Shown: in pieces, positions 30,301 through 36,666 of the stretch
How the letters are laid out: the number at the start of each line of letters is the position of its first letter
How positions within the stretch are numbered: position 1 is the stretch's first letter
Assembly: GCF_003837805.1 (NCBI RefSeq)
Contig: NZ_RQIT01000023.1
Span: 57,969 to 121,968, forward strand
Length of the DNA stretch: 64,000 bases
Direction: 5' to 3'
Source: Bradyrhizobium sp. RP6
Lineage (GTDB): Bacteria; Pseudomonadota; Alphaproteobacteria; Rhizobiales; Xanthobacteraceae
Program-made: the position numbers and the translations under genes
The notes under the pieces: model-generated
Database searches by the model: none
The model's input: only the letters and a program-made list of their open reading frames with translations
Told to the model about the DNA's origin: nothing

Positions 30301-31042
30301 AAACAGACGGCCTGAGACCTTCCCGCACTCCCGGAAACACCAACGGAAACGAGAGGCGTAGTTCGCCTGTCGGGCTAGGGTTCGGCCGGGACACCATCGG
30401 AATCCGCCCGAATACATTCGCCTCCTTAACACTTGCCATTCGACGCGGCTCGAAACCGCTCGGTACTTTCTCAGTCTGATCACCCTGCTTCAATACGCCG
30501 TTGATGAATCGCCCGCTTTCATCCTTGAGAGTGGCAATAGTCGTTCTGTTCTCCCGATCCAGATAGAATTCCATGGAAGAGATGACGTCGCCTGACGACG
30601 AGGCCACTTTGAGCAATTGGACAGAGTGCTCCGGGACGTCTGAAGGAATCTTCTTTGGATCAAATGGAAATTCAACAGCCAGCGTGCCCCGCACCAAGAT
30701 AGAATACGACTTGCATCCGGCGGTCACATTGTAGATCTCATGGCTATTGGCCTCGTTATTGTCTCTCTCGCACGAGACGAGCGCACCTTCTTCTGCTTGT
30801 GCAGCGTTCAGTATCACTCCCTTGGGCCGCTTAATTCGTAGCCCGAAGGCGGCGGCCGTTTCCTCCCCGCGGCCCAATCGTAAAACGGCGACGTCGTTCG
30901 CGGAGTCAGAGGGAGCGGAAAGAGAACGCTCTACGTCATCAGCCGATCTTGCGGCGGTAGGCGCACCAGAAAATATCAACGAATATATAGCAACCAGCTT
31001 GGCAGGTTTAGCGTACCAGCTACCTTCAAATGCTCTTAACAT
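18389..31042 (-). CDS. Giant secreted SpvB/TcdB/Rhs-repeat toxin-like protein
   Basis: A single 4,217-residue protein. A Sec signal (LVAIYSLIFSGAPTAARS) opens it. An SpvB-like domain follows at about 215-400 (PTGELRLSFPLVFPGV, GYGQLGEGWSL). FG-GAP/integrin-type calcium loops of the DxNGDGxPD kind lie near residues 760, 850, 2030, 2150, 2240 and 2350. Rhs/YD repeats run from about 3100 to 3920. The Rhs-core hallmark GARYYDPALALWLNPDP is near 3960 and DPTGR near 4002. The last 212 residues are a tip with no match I know, with aromatic and glycine-rich stretches. The layout equals a TcB plus TcC cocoon fused in one chain. The ATG at 31042 follows GGGGGAAG at 4 nt. Composition is visibly less GC-rich than the flanks. 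The target is unknown. Confidence 0.85.
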   Translation of the reverse strand: MLRAFEGSWYAKPAKLVAIYSLIFSGAPTAARSADDVERSLSAPSDSANDVAVLRLGRGEETAAAFGLRIKRPKGVILNAAQAEEGALVSCERDNNEANSHEIYNVTAGCKSYSILVRGTLAVEFPFDPKKIPSDVPEHSVQLLKVASSSGDVISSMEFYLDRENRTTIATLKDESGRFINGVLKQGDQTEKVPSGFEPRRMASVKEANVFGRIPMVSRPNPSPTGELRLSFPLVFPGVREGLRPSVSIEYGSNSGYGQLGEGWSLITPTISVDTRWGVPVFDPNYETETYLFNGEQLIAERPESNEETGIVYLADQPHRAKILAKRQSRVSFVLRRDSGNMHFVRHGSSPDEYWWEGWQETGDSQKIMFFGKAPGRRYPYLSNPADPLDIEQRSVRNPNAPEDQIERELALTRGPASHSPASLSIPGLPRPERAQMRWVLGRESDPFGNTIDYEWQSDCILAGGANQSEPLIKDSCWDIDPKAIPSSVFANDLYLRRITYGSSSKIDQDIESCRISDSPICKKQLAVYEFIFSWSGLAQADYARSNARSGGLVVSGRRLDQISSRLRRNNSDTLAKLDWLCSDPFFLHRFIYKRDELVSSKDGGEYLLSHVRTVTSDHDLIPATLRNQAGGLVPASFTHALGACAEPSLSPDDKVQAGPNLAVTRFEYDNSQFLSEESYSLDAGNRLTSAGLPPATGAIRDLFSSDGKRNGPFAPNANGSVGTSELGGSIFLGIGFGSEKRFSVGVKGGFNRRLTYSEMSTVADLTGDGIPDLVTRGWNGGFEVYVGKIDAKNGQLSFEATAADTSGMAEIPALHQETQYSSDNVAVEAHFPRGYAAGFRSWTQGVQNGFLIDMDGDKKLDVVVGGTIFYNRSTFDGQKTHIVFTANPPDPMVGFRTVDEKGASSVQDQPVLPLARDEIKKAVTAQNRAPRSIDYPRLNTLRAWKAPFGGQVRISGPIDLPRPDGLAPIDGQDVRTPEERKEASRIDGVIVSVQRSSTGPAGHPKVDVCAEASLALTEQSRTPTKTLPEKLGATFNGPGSCLDTSAGEPTPPTGLVASDELIVSVAPGDVLYFAVDPVNNGNADIVEWNPRVDYLWLYETILDGASSTSLRRVIYGYDQAADLPGLDAVKISLSRLNTRCSGNSDIPVTRSGIPGTFSEQMLGLCDRWGRSIVRYIPAEEQNDLAVSLGSALAPYSGRFGIEGVVRKPSTLFGARLILQLRHRAEDGHVKPCNSRDEADTRIIVEFSAAEETKDIAKDIFNRDDWPVAVERGALVCMFWISTEPRISSDRSTIGAGAWPEDLSQVVWDAPLRIAYRSKLLVTTDPALALPPKGDKLATGASDAEKLGVCIDPGSDWMHLPTPKGAPAAVQDPDGKSHPYKFVCYETKDAFAVMPKVPVAFNRSVADNKDPSTGPRADRPVMRVLPVVLPETEEECLTNGQAGRRSLYRLQINPTTLTIKRPPGEATSDDLVGSLVSAFVPRDPLHPSDRNPELFATFKVISRASGEPVKLRPEHLLGKLAPEERIVFDKRTTVGGGFEVNRSLMAEQLVRRTSSNGLTQTTVTFDEFIVGPREELPTDITGYQVCHQQPIVLHVDTSGVVFRFKDIGDADLIASLAGKIASNDFIYLSRLTGISEQRVDEVANLLMAAGYNKVIVSREAPRLAIDVETVLRPVADSIPPSPAAPSQMQGGSNVEVMKRESFAILDSRDCAALVPGTAPVCPLTKSVVLTSSYASATKLPAGAVEFVESPHFIFAPRDEWASPQSSRGWSNLAVNTEYDLSVPTVPEPKSLALPTPGAVPLPDFATILHVMSDAGAALSANGDVRSACGALNASPAAPPSASASADCAQSSHYKALVAVRAFPLVPQWRQASGAGETCIANDQKRNVADAAGSERAFTTLPSIVPVAPMRAYMGESDAGTRNSGRQVSAGRDSCSMGPDSQVWISGSRVSASRLGAKDITDRVAELASETAESIYPTPPGGGAPSTTVAAVRQIALPKSTSFTTDGYSVGVDPGLLSESRTTVSSSQETLDVNGDGYPDQVNGQSILLSDPLGNYRCTDPRLDTWSKAGSLCLQPWTISNPSRASDAEALQLGSFTAPKSATVSQPEPNATNGSSSVGAPVRQAVRQTEPHFGFQPPAISFGDSASLRQYDWIDINGDGLPDRIITACSLGDARAERCDLAVSFNLGYAFGPPQILGSAPLERSLSIGLGVGAGFSDGDDRNEYGGGINASLSASKLALAFVDVNGDGLPDLVAPRTGDSCTPATIRSFPTQLCAKFNLGRGFTDWKPLAETKVPLLGSGGSETDNMSGGAWFSLAFGPLFPTPLFIIVNPGAGLTETTSRQVVQLRDVDGDGLPEIVVSGGLSNGQFNLNFDNTKNQVFHNGLGKRSLLSRVFLPTNPREANLPANFEFNFARAGNTQEDPITHWVLSEVIARDGVVQDDQLGPSEQNDPNLRRTCLAYGGGYFDKYEKRFLGFAKVRIVEGCQTRYLQRPLLQRLDAGGDAESLSGTRRIDRTFGNRTVFDSGLLLAEMVTVADSRLGWEPQPRRETRNHYVLIDLRARHPDRFNCFATSSGREGPALVSSSTLDVAKHLLQNIEGGCSALPALDPTARHLAPFVAEVVRTTRETNSGKSELKSLLRMRPDFRGRVVKACDLGDPENPADDVCSEIDYYDSLASDGRTQNQLQVLIHYERLLGDEVAATPQFSLVRNLVVKSARGILRRRSALYHLENGQLLKLCRFLNPLTSTDPCDPVKAYSQQPPRGVDFPSVEMLFPTSAKELLAANDNNVAMDVFAYDTRGNLAWALSPTSGFSLDPAKPATNRHYIAKRWRHDVLLQRVARSESAVICAIDTTINTDVPMADRNWSNLPCLPGSASVKNVQLPNGEGKLLPFGDAKAIAASQLDEIPLGTVTAYTLGIDYRFATATVSVDVNSNAIYTPLDGFGRAKAVSATFGDLGPRLLPPRQFEELPANLEFRELASYEYRHWGVIVTPASGHSGPLARISVIADPKSYRSIPGRSAPNAPYRTLVTDVLFDQFGLEIQKQSDDENCQSLFDKKELKRCEFFGATVSGVITRDSLERQVAEFMPMAAERSDNLNDIRYLSPPSIDPTSGEAALRTKVDYDGLDRPTLVTNLDGNTFQFGFWIDRKTFADGSYSVHRSVATNAVCSPVSIERDARGNIRSIEEYWQDDATKKTGDIDAQALGSAFDEGKLRVTLGAGWLKGVSWDRLKVQQRSECEPLSAIAQTLQAGKVFGKTRVRSARVEYQYDPLNNPIAVVLPRKEDTEVAARNVPLIRMGYDALGRRIWTDDPDRGFEARALDLVGNAICARSGLHPKFDPSLAPEAYWLDRNCNLPSYPSAVLRVAKSEFLFKLPARIAYTFIAKPVSTDQHQTIVMQYGPATDEMKRTNLVGRLARIDDLVGTELRAYDAVGHRALTARRIRDLKDRGRAVAELVIKDGYDVWSSLKKKSLSGYVVSLGDSTKKTEFDEQIEYEYTAGGRLASLATRTNPPAASKELKILLDARYDERGNRVYAELGNSVTMLRRYDPATNRLLNLTSRLPSVSCRESSTGDDCSAFPPAVDFQSVSYTYDAQGNVLQANNTPVYAAPCRAPGGDGFDCAPVLDANAREIGLLIRSNRSNFAYDQLNRVRSVEHQMNVYSGKTKLEKDAIWNSSDIANAKARILSFNERLAYANTHELRQIARNTTTSDPSGTTLAKANSTLVFAFGARPEHAPTTAHQTGGRSWEFEYDGFGRQKARRTDGGETRFDWQVDDFLAGVSIELPISESERKRNVSAKRSIVKFEHDMAGGRAIKAGSVRTEFKNGQATEVPLGDTVYLADVLTVARAPNKKPEVMVQLAMGSERLASYWAGDQVIFSYHPILANRSVNDVVVGNISKPQAARIFQQFEYSGFGEMIHSRSSLIGRDEVGAAERRSPRIPAWRFDSKEADVETGLMYFGARYYDPALALWLNPDPKMAIDSASAATSLGRFASYSFAAQNPIAKIDPTGREPERAGPTSSIFGSVADEHYYTDDHWVIFNPRVDVFWFLGLVGRTANQRKVEENLGGYAFRSYNVFGGDNGRTWEGVSSYDIESKISVQTELGVLKGLPKLYPTASIIAAADTEGEAMGGIGIGASTGVKLPYFRTAKADLGVEGFGLVGNGRYAAGLLAHGQIGPVVGGAGADVESQPEWGGKSLRLIGSFNREFMAWVGQLMGPRFGDGP

Positions 31043-31155
31043 CGACTTCCCCCGATCCCGATGCAAGCCGTGGTAGTTTGTACTCTTTTTTTCCCCCTTG
31101 CAACTATTGGATAGCCTCTGTTTACTTTGCCCTCGCCAGGGGAGTGAGACGGCTC

Positions 31156-31989
31156 ATGTTCTTGCTGAAAATCTGCCTGCCAACCTGTTTTCTGGTCGCG
31201 ACCACCGTCGGCTTGGCGGCGAAGGATTGGACCAGCTTGAAGATTGGTATCGAGGCCAACTATCCTCCATGGACGAGTTTGAACAAAAATGGATCACCAG
31301 AGGGCTTCGACGTCGAATTCTCCAATCAGGTGTGCACGCGGACGAAAATTACTTGCACGTTTGTGAAGCTGTCGTTTGACGATCTAATTCCTTCGTTGGT
31401 GACCGGGCACGTCGATGTCGTACTTTCGGGCCTTGAGGTTACTCAACGGCGAGACAAGATAATCTCCTTTAGCCGGACTTACGCGAGGGACGAATATGTC
31501 TTCATCGTTACCAACGGGAGTCCGCTTGGCAACCTGGATGGCGCGGGAAAGCGCGTCAATTTAGTCGATGGCGGTGCCAAGCCAATCATTCAGGGGTGGC
31601 AAGCTAAGTTGAGCGGCAAGAAACTCGCTACTCAGACATCCACTCGCGCTGTCGAATTTGCGCACAAGTTCTTACAGGAAACGTCTGTACTTGAAGTGCC
31701 GACGCCAGCTGACGTTTTGCAATCTGTTGCTGCAAAGACTGCTGACATAGCAATGCTTACTGAAAGAGCAGCGATTGAAACGCTTCGCACCCCGGCATTT
31801 TCTACAATGAGAATTGTTGGAGCGACTGCTACAGGCGATGTTCTAGGAGAAGGGGTTGCCGCGGGCATTCGGAAATCCGACGCCGACTTGAAGCAAATTT
31901 TCGATCAAGAGATCTCCAAAGCAACAGCTGACGGAACTCTTCTCTCGATGTCGATGAAGTGGTTTGGAGCGGACTTGAGACCGAAATAA
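31156..31989 (+). CDS. Amino-acid-type solute-binding protein (SBP_bac_3)
   Basis: A 277-residue protein with a Sec signal (FLLKICLPTCFLVATTVGLAA). The family pattern is clear: LKIGIEANYPPWTSLN, GFDVEFSNQVC, DDLIPSLVTGHVDVVLSGLEVTQRRDKIISFS, and an aspartate-rich C-terminal lobe. Such proteins bind polar amino acids for ABC importers, but no transporter genes are nearby. It is transcribed divergently from the giant Rhs gene across 113 bp, mirroring the binding-protein-like gene on the other side. The ATG at 31156 follows GGAG at 11 nt. It may scavenge or sense a ligand linked to the toxin locus; that is inference. Confidence 0.8.
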   Translation: MFLLKICLPTCFLVATTVGLAAKDWTSLKIGIEANYPPWTSLNKNGSPEGFDVEFSNQVCTRTKITCTFVKLSFDDLIPSLVTGHVDVVLSGLEVTQRRDKIISFSRTYARDEYVFIVTNGSPLGNLDGAGKRVNLVDGGAKPIIQGWQAKLSGKKLATQTSTRAVEFAHKFLQETSVLEVPTPADVLQSVAAKTADIAMLTERAAIETLRTPAFSTMRIVGATATGDVLGEGVAAGIRKSDADLKQIFDQEISKATADGTLLSMSMKWFGADLRPK

Positions 31990-32115
31990 AGCCGCTGCCG
32001 AAGGTCTAAACCAGTTGTTTTGTGCTGGACCAAACTCATGACCATGCGAGCGGCCTACATTTCGCCTCTTAGGGTCAGGCCTCGTCCCGACTGCCGCACG
32101 CGGCGGAGCGGCCAG

Positions 32116-32325
32116 TCACCGACGCGGTTCGGGTGCGTAAGCGATCTTTTCCAGCGCCTTGTTTGCCTCGCGACGTCCCTGATAACTGCCGAGCACTTCG
32201 CCCCGATCGCTCACCTCTTCGACGCGGTACAGCGTCCAACGTTTGTCCTGGCCCTGCACGATGCGAAAAACGCGTCCATTGCGGCGACAATAGAACGCTT
32301 TGGATTTCTTAATCCGTCCACCCAC
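32116..32325 (-). CDS. Small basic hypothetical protein
   Basis: A 69-residue protein (KSKAFYCRRNGRVFRIVQGQ ... REANKALEKIAYAPEPRR), GTG start, overlapping the preceding gene by 17 nt. It is strongly basic, with a short beta-rich core as in nucleic-acid-binding or phage/plasmid accessory proteins. It is the last of a run of small genes after the relaxase gene on the minus strand. I do not recognise the family. Confidence 0.45.
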   Translation of the reverse strand: MGGRIKKSKAFYCRRNGRVFRIVQGQDKRWTLYRVEEVSDRGEVLGSYQGRREANKALEKIAYAPEPRR

Positions 32326-32644
32326 AATCGGCCCCGGATAAGAAACGCTGCTCCAACTTGACGCGTTCGTCGGCCTTCAATCGACGCCAATTCTCCTCTC
32401 GCTCGCGCCTCAGTCGATCTTCCTCGCGCTCGATGTGCTCCTGAAGCGCTCCGATGATCGCTCGCATCTCAGTGCCCAGCGTTTTCTCTGACCGATACAG
32501 TCCGAGGCAACCTTCCTTGAGTTCATCGTTCGGGCACGTAGTGTAGGGCGCCTCCCAGTTAGCACGAAGTCGTTGCTCAACGTCCGTTTTGGTCAGGGAC
32601 GGACCAGGTAGTGTGTTCAGATGTCCTCGATCGGGATCCAGCAC
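32309..32644 (-). CDS. Hypothetical protein with charged coiled coil
   Basis: Up to 111 residues. An N-terminal part with two cysteines (TTCPNDELKEGCLGLYRSEK) is followed by a long charged helix (EHIEREEDRLRREREENWRR) likely to form a coiled coil. The ATG at 32644 overlaps the preceding small gene by 28 nt, so the real start may be further in. It is probably co-transcribed with the relaxase gene. Function unknown. Confidence 0.45.
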   Translation of the reverse strand: MLDPDRGHLNTLPGPSLTKTDVEQRLRANWEAPYTTCPNDELKEGCLGLYRSEKTLGTEMRAIIGALQEHIEREEDRLRREREENWRRLKADERVKLEQRFLSGADCGWTD

Positions 32645-32838
32645 GGAGCAGCGGCCTTAGCGAGCTCTTCCCGAGACCCGTCCCATTTCCTCCAGACGGA
32701 GCTCGATCTGTCGAGCGCATGCACGATCTCTCTCGCCAACCTGTAAATGCTGTTCGGATCTCGCAAGTGCCGCAACGAGGGGCTCTTTACGTGCTCGAAC
32801 AAGTTGGCAGTCACGACGTGCTGGCGATCGGCTTCCAT
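32617..32838 (-). CDS. Small hypothetical protein after the relaxase
   Basis: A 73-residue soluble protein (FEHVKSPSLRHLRDPNSIYR ... ELAKAAAPCWIPIEDI) rich in helix formers. A GGAGTCAGAT stretch before the ATG is an acceptable ribosome-binding site. It belongs to the string of small minus-strand genes downstream of the relaxase. I do not recognise it. Confidence 0.5.
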   Translation of the reverse strand: MEADRQHVVTANLFEHVKSPSLRHLRDPNSIYRLAREIVHALDRSSSVWRKWDGSREELAKAAAPCWIPIEDI

Positions 32839-32882
32839 ATCTGACTCCTAGCTCGGCTCTGAAAACTCGGACCTCCAAGTGT

Positions 32883-33044
32883 TTAGCGAGTCGTCTGCTC
32901 GGCGAGCGGTGACTCATCGAACTCGAAAAGGCCGATTTCACAGAGCTCATCGACGAACCGCGAACTGGAGCGATTGCGGGCGACGCTCTCGAGAACGGCA
33001 CGCTGCAGGCGGTGCTCCAGGATTGCCAAGAACCTGCACCACAT
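32883..33044 (-). CDS. Very small hypothetical protein between relaxase and downstream genes
   Basis: A 53-codon frame (start MWCRFLAILEHRLQRAVLES, end DELCEIGLFEFDESPLAEQT) with sensible amphipathic helix composition. It lies in the otherwise unexplained gap after the relaxase stop. The ATG is abutted by a stop and CAGGA with no spacing; a TTG five codons in, preceded by AGG, may be the true start. Overlapping frames on both strands look less protein-like. Confidence 0.35.
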   Translation of the reverse strand: MWCRFLAILEHRLQRAVLESVARNRSSSRFVDELCEIGLFEFDESPLAEQTTR

Positions 33045-33105
33045 TCCTGTTCAAGCTCGCGATATGTCTTCGGCGGAGCGTGTGACGCGCGATCGGTTGA
33101 CCACT

Positions 33106-35955
33106 TCAGCGACTGACGTCCCATTCGCGGGCGACCGCACGCCCTTTGACTCTCAGGTCTATGCGGACCCTGACCGACTGTACGACCTCGGCCACACGCT
33201 GCGCAATCTCTCGATAGCTGTAGCGCGCCCTATCGACTAGCCGCCATGCAGGGACGGTCATAGACGGTTCACTTGATATCTCGCGCGCAGCTTCCAAAAG
33301 CCGCTGTGCCGCCCGCGCAACTCGACCGAGATTGAGCGGCCCCGCGTGACGTCGTACTTGAATTCGACCGGTGCGCATGAAATCAATGCGATCCTCGACG
33401 TAGTCCACGACGTTCGCTTTTTCTGCGTAGGATCTTGCTTCCGTAAACAGCCGCTCACGAACTGCGATCTCCGTGGGGACGCCGCGCGCATCGGATTGAC
33501 GCTGCGGTATTCCTGCCTCAAGGCGATTGCGTTCAGCGACGACGTAAGCATCGATTTTGTGGCGCGTCAGGCCGACATAGATCTCTCTCGCATCGGTCGG
33601 CTTGGCGACGTAGAGCACAGCCGCGGCTGATGTCCGCCCTTGAACGGAATACGCCGTACCTGCATAAGCCGAGCTAATGCGAGGCGGGTTAGGCAACCGT
33701 CCGCGTTGCTCTCGAACCAATGACGCCCACGGAGCCTCGATCAGCCTGCCGTCGTCAAGTCGAACGCTCAGATCCACTTCACCGCAATTCGATTCCAGGC
33801 GTTCGATCGTCCCGCGAGTGCCGTTGCGGATCAGGAATTGAGGTAGGTTTTCGCCGAACCGGATTCGATCGCCTTCGGCGAGTTCGATTGGGCCAATCCT
33901 CTTGTCTCGGCCAACGGCAGCGAGAGACATATCTTGGCCTACCAAGCGGCCTTCGGCGCGCAGGACGGCGCGAGCGGCTTTATTGAGGGCTGCAGCATCT
34001 GAATTTCGACGGGTGATGATCAATACATCATCGCCATGTGCGAGACGACAGCCGTTCCAGATCTTGATGACCCGGGCTTGCGCCTCGGCCTCACCCGATA
34101 CGAGTTCGAGCCGCTCATGTTTGGCGTAAGCCCGCAAGCCCGCCTCGGAATCGCCTCTTGCCATCACCATTGACGCCGCTCGTTGCCACGCGACGTTCTG
34201 TCGTCGCACCTGCGAAAGAACCGCACCACGGGCAATCACGTCGAACACAGCTCTTAGTGCGCTGCCGCCGGGTACCGACTGAAGTTGACGCCGATCCCCA
34301 AGACATACGACTTTGGCATGTGCCTCGTGTGCCGCCCTTAAGACAGATTCGAGGTCGCGCACACCGGTTAGGCCGGCCTCATCAACAATGATAAGGGTCC
34401 TGGCATTGATCGCGGACTCTAGCCCGCGCTCGCGATCGTATCGCCACTGCGCAATTGCGCGCGCATCGATACCGCAAGACTTCGACAGTTCATCAGCGGC
34501 AACCCAGGTAGGTGTCAATCCCAGAACTTTGAGGCCGGAGTGATGCGCGGCTTCGACCAGCGCCTGAGTCATGACCGTCTTACCTGTGCCGGCCGGCGCC
34601 TCACATATGGCGACTCCATCGCGATTGGCGGAAAACTTTACAGCTCCGGCCTGTTGCGCGGATAGGTAAGGTGCATTTGCGAGCGCTGTTTCCAGCGCGT
34701 CCGGTCGAAACCAATCATGCTCATCAAGGCGGTTCGCGGCTCGCAGCAAGCTCGCTTCAGCGGCGGCGATGGCAGGGGTCGTCCAGCATTCCGCCCTCTC
34801 CTCGCCCGTAAGCTGGCGAAGGGCTCCGCGCTCTTCATATGCCTGCAACTCTGCCCAAACTTGGTCAATACCGACCGCGAGGAGACCTGCCTCGACGAAT
34901 GCGCCATGCAGCAACTCCTTGCGGGAGATCACGCTTTGGTGCCGAAGCAGCTTTGAGGCGGCAACGGCGACAGGGCCGGTCCCTTCGATTTCCGGAGGAT
35001 CGAGATCACGTTCGATAATCGTGTCGATGTCACGACTTGGTACGAAGTCGCGAACCGCCCTCCATGGGTCGATACCGATCTCGGCCAGCTCCTCTCTCCA
35101 GCGGGTTTCCAGGACGCTGCCGACGGGCACTTCAGCTTTTGAGCCGCGCGTTGCGAGCGCGGCAAGCTCCTTCTGGGCACCAGTGGCATCCCGCCCGACC
35201 CGCTCTTCAATCTGATGCGATCTCTTCGAAAATGTCTCGATCACATGTTTCGGGATCCCAGCGATTTCAAATTGATTGCGCCCCGCCGCGCGCATTGAGA
35301 AGCCGATGTCTGCCAGACGTCGGGCCAACGAGGCTCTGAACGCCCCGCCAACGACGAGTTGATACTCGAATAATTTTTCGGGCTCCAGGGTGCGAAATTT
35401 TGCTCGATCCCAGCAGGCAGCCACGTTCATAAGCACGGCGTGGGTATGAATATTTGGGTCCCCCTCCCGCGAAGTGTAGTGATCGAACCGGCCAACGATG
35501 ACATCGGCAGGCGGCTCGCGGAGATACCCGCCCTGACCTAACCGTACTTCGACAAGGCCTTCGTCCACCAAGAACCGGAGAGCGTCCTGTACCGCGGCGC
35601 GATGCAGTTCGTGCAGCATGGCACGCTGTTTTTCATCTCCGGCCATCCACAGGACGGAAAGGGATTTGGGAGCCGAAAATGTAATATCCCAGCCGGCCCG
35701 ATGCCCTGGTCCTGAACCACGAACGAGTGGCTTTCCGGTGCGAGGATCGATCCCGGCGCACAGATCTCGAAACGTCTCCTTCTCGATATCGGAACCGTGC
35801 CGAACCACGGTCTCACCGGTTGACCACCAGCTACCACCGCCATCCCGCACGTAGTACTCGTCGCGGCTTTTCGGCCGAGCCTCACGGCTAGGATCATTGA
35901 CGTAGTAAAGACCGGCGTCGCGACCGACGCCCAATGTGCGCAGCGACGCCGTCAT
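33106..35955 (-). CDS. MobF-family conjugative relaxase/helicase (TrwC-like)
   Basis: A 949-residue relaxase. The N-terminal TrwC relaxase domain has candidate catalytic tyrosines in GLYYVNDP and DEYYVRDGG, and the metal-binding histidines in DPNIHTHAVLMN (about residue 168). The middle is a RecD-like SF1 helicase with Walker A APAGTGKT (about 450), Walker B IIVDEAGL and LGDRRQLQSVPGGSAL, then a UvrD_C_2-like region (SSAYAGTAYSVQGRTSAAAV). It would nick oriT, stay bound to the 5' end and unwind the transferred strand. Its ATG overlaps the RHH-like gene by 4 nt (ATGA). Its length is near normal for MobF proteins. Confidence 0.9.
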   Translation of the reverse strand: MTASLRTLGVGRDAGLYYVNDPSREARPKSRDEYYVRDGGGSWWSTGETVVRHGSDIEKETFRDLCAGIDPRTGKPLVRGSGPGHRAGWDITFSAPKSLSVLWMAGDEKQRAMLHELHRAAVQDALRFLVDEGLVEVRLGQGGYLREPPADVIVGRFDHYTSREGDPNIHTHAVLMNVAACWDRAKFRTLEPEKLFEYQLVVGGAFRASLARRLADIGFSMRAAGRNQFEIAGIPKHVIETFSKRSHQIEERVGRDATGAQKELAALATRGSKAEVPVGSVLETRWREELAEIGIDPWRAVRDFVPSRDIDTIIERDLDPPEIEGTGPVAVAASKLLRHQSVISRKELLHGAFVEAGLLAVGIDQVWAELQAYEERGALRQLTGEERAECWTTPAIAAAEASLLRAANRLDEHDWFRPDALETALANAPYLSAQQAGAVKFSANRDGVAICEAPAGTGKTVMTQALVEAAHHSGLKVLGLTPTWVAADELSKSCGIDARAIAQWRYDRERGLESAINARTLIIVDEAGLTGVRDLESVLRAAHEAHAKVVCLGDRRQLQSVPGGSALRAVFDVIARGAVLSQVRRQNVAWQRAASMVMARGDSEAGLRAYAKHERLELVSGEAEAQARVIKIWNGCRLAHGDDVLIITRRNSDAAALNKAARAVLRAEGRLVGQDMSLAAVGRDKRIGPIELAEGDRIRFGENLPQFLIRNGTRGTIERLESNCGEVDLSVRLDDGRLIEAPWASLVREQRGRLPNPPRISSAYAGTAYSVQGRTSAAAVLYVAKPTDAREIYVGLTRHKIDAYVVAERNRLEAGIPQRQSDARGVPTEIAVRERLFTEARSYAEKANVVDYVEDRIDFMRTGRIQVRRHAGPLNLGRVARAAQRLLEAAREISSEPSMTVPAWRLVDRARYSYREIAQRVAEVVQSVRVRIDLRVKGRAVAREWDVSR

Positions 35956-36218
35956 GCCTTCGGGGCAGAATATCGACAGAGGCTAGAAACGTCGAAGTGG
36001 CCACTAGCGGTCGCCTCGCCAACAAAGCCCGCCAAATCCAGCAAGCCTTGATCAACGGTCTCTAGACGTTCGATTAGTGCACGAAACCTAACCGCGATGT
36101 CTAGATGCTGCTCAACGCACTGCGCAATCAATTCAGCCGGTGCGATTTTCGCGGCACGAGCAGCCTCTTCAAGCTGCTCGGAAAGCTTCGTCTCGATCTG
36201 AACTGTGTAGACCCGCAT
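35952..36218 (-). CDS. RHH-like relaxosome accessory protein
   Basis: An 88-residue protein starting VYTVQIETKLSEQLEEAARA with a short beta strand then two helices, the pattern of ribbon-helix-helix DNA-binding proteins. It is coupled to the relaxase by an ATGA overlap and faces the intergenic region where oriT is expected, so a role at oriT or as autoregulator like TrwA is likely. The tail (GEATASGHFDVSSLCRYSAP) looks unstructured. The family assignment is by pattern only. Confidence 0.65.
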   Translation of the reverse strand: MRVYTVQIETKLSEQLEEAARAAKIAPAELIAQCVEQHLDIAVRFRALIERLETVDQGLLDLAGFVGEATASGHFDVSSLCRYSAPKA

Positions 36219-36666
36219 ACGTTCTCCAGAAGGCGATCACCTAGCAATCGGCAGCCTTACCCGGATGTCGTATCAGGCGGCACGCGGTTCAAGGCACTCG
36301 GCTCTTCCTCCTAAAAGCATCTTTAGTGCGTGTGGTGTGAAGACCAAGGATTCTGTTCTTTGGTTGGCAGCTCGGCGGACATTGTTGGCGACCGGTGGCC
36401 CCTAATGGACAAGCGTTTGGGCTGGAATCCACAGTCTAGTGGAAAAAATTTTCGACCCGAGCAAAAACAATGACTTAGCTAAACGAACACGCCCGTGCAG
36501 CGCTCCGGGGGTTTTTTCGAGAGAATTTTTCGTCCGCGGGCTTCTCCGAGCCCTTTAAGACGGTTTTAGAGGCCTCGGCAACGCACTTGCTCGGCGATTT
36601 TGTTGGCATGTTGGCCCCGGGGTTGCCGACTCGCAGAAACGCAGCGCCGCCCGCATATTCTGCTGC
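36219..36666. other. Divergent intergenic region, candidate oriT
   Basis: These 448 bp separate the relaxase operon from the divergent TraL/VirD4 operon. They contain small inverted repeats (TCCAC/GTGGA at 36428-36443; GAAAA/TTTTC at 36442-36453) and an AT-rich patch in an otherwise GC-rich element, as in origins of transfer. I could not identify a nic consensus. The position is typical for the oriT of a MobF system, so the call is by context. Confidence 0.4.

Noticed and set aside
32657..33124. 155-codon minus-strand frame after the relaxase
   Set aside because: It overlaps the better-supported 73-residue gene in another frame and has low-complexity, serine/arginine-rich composition.
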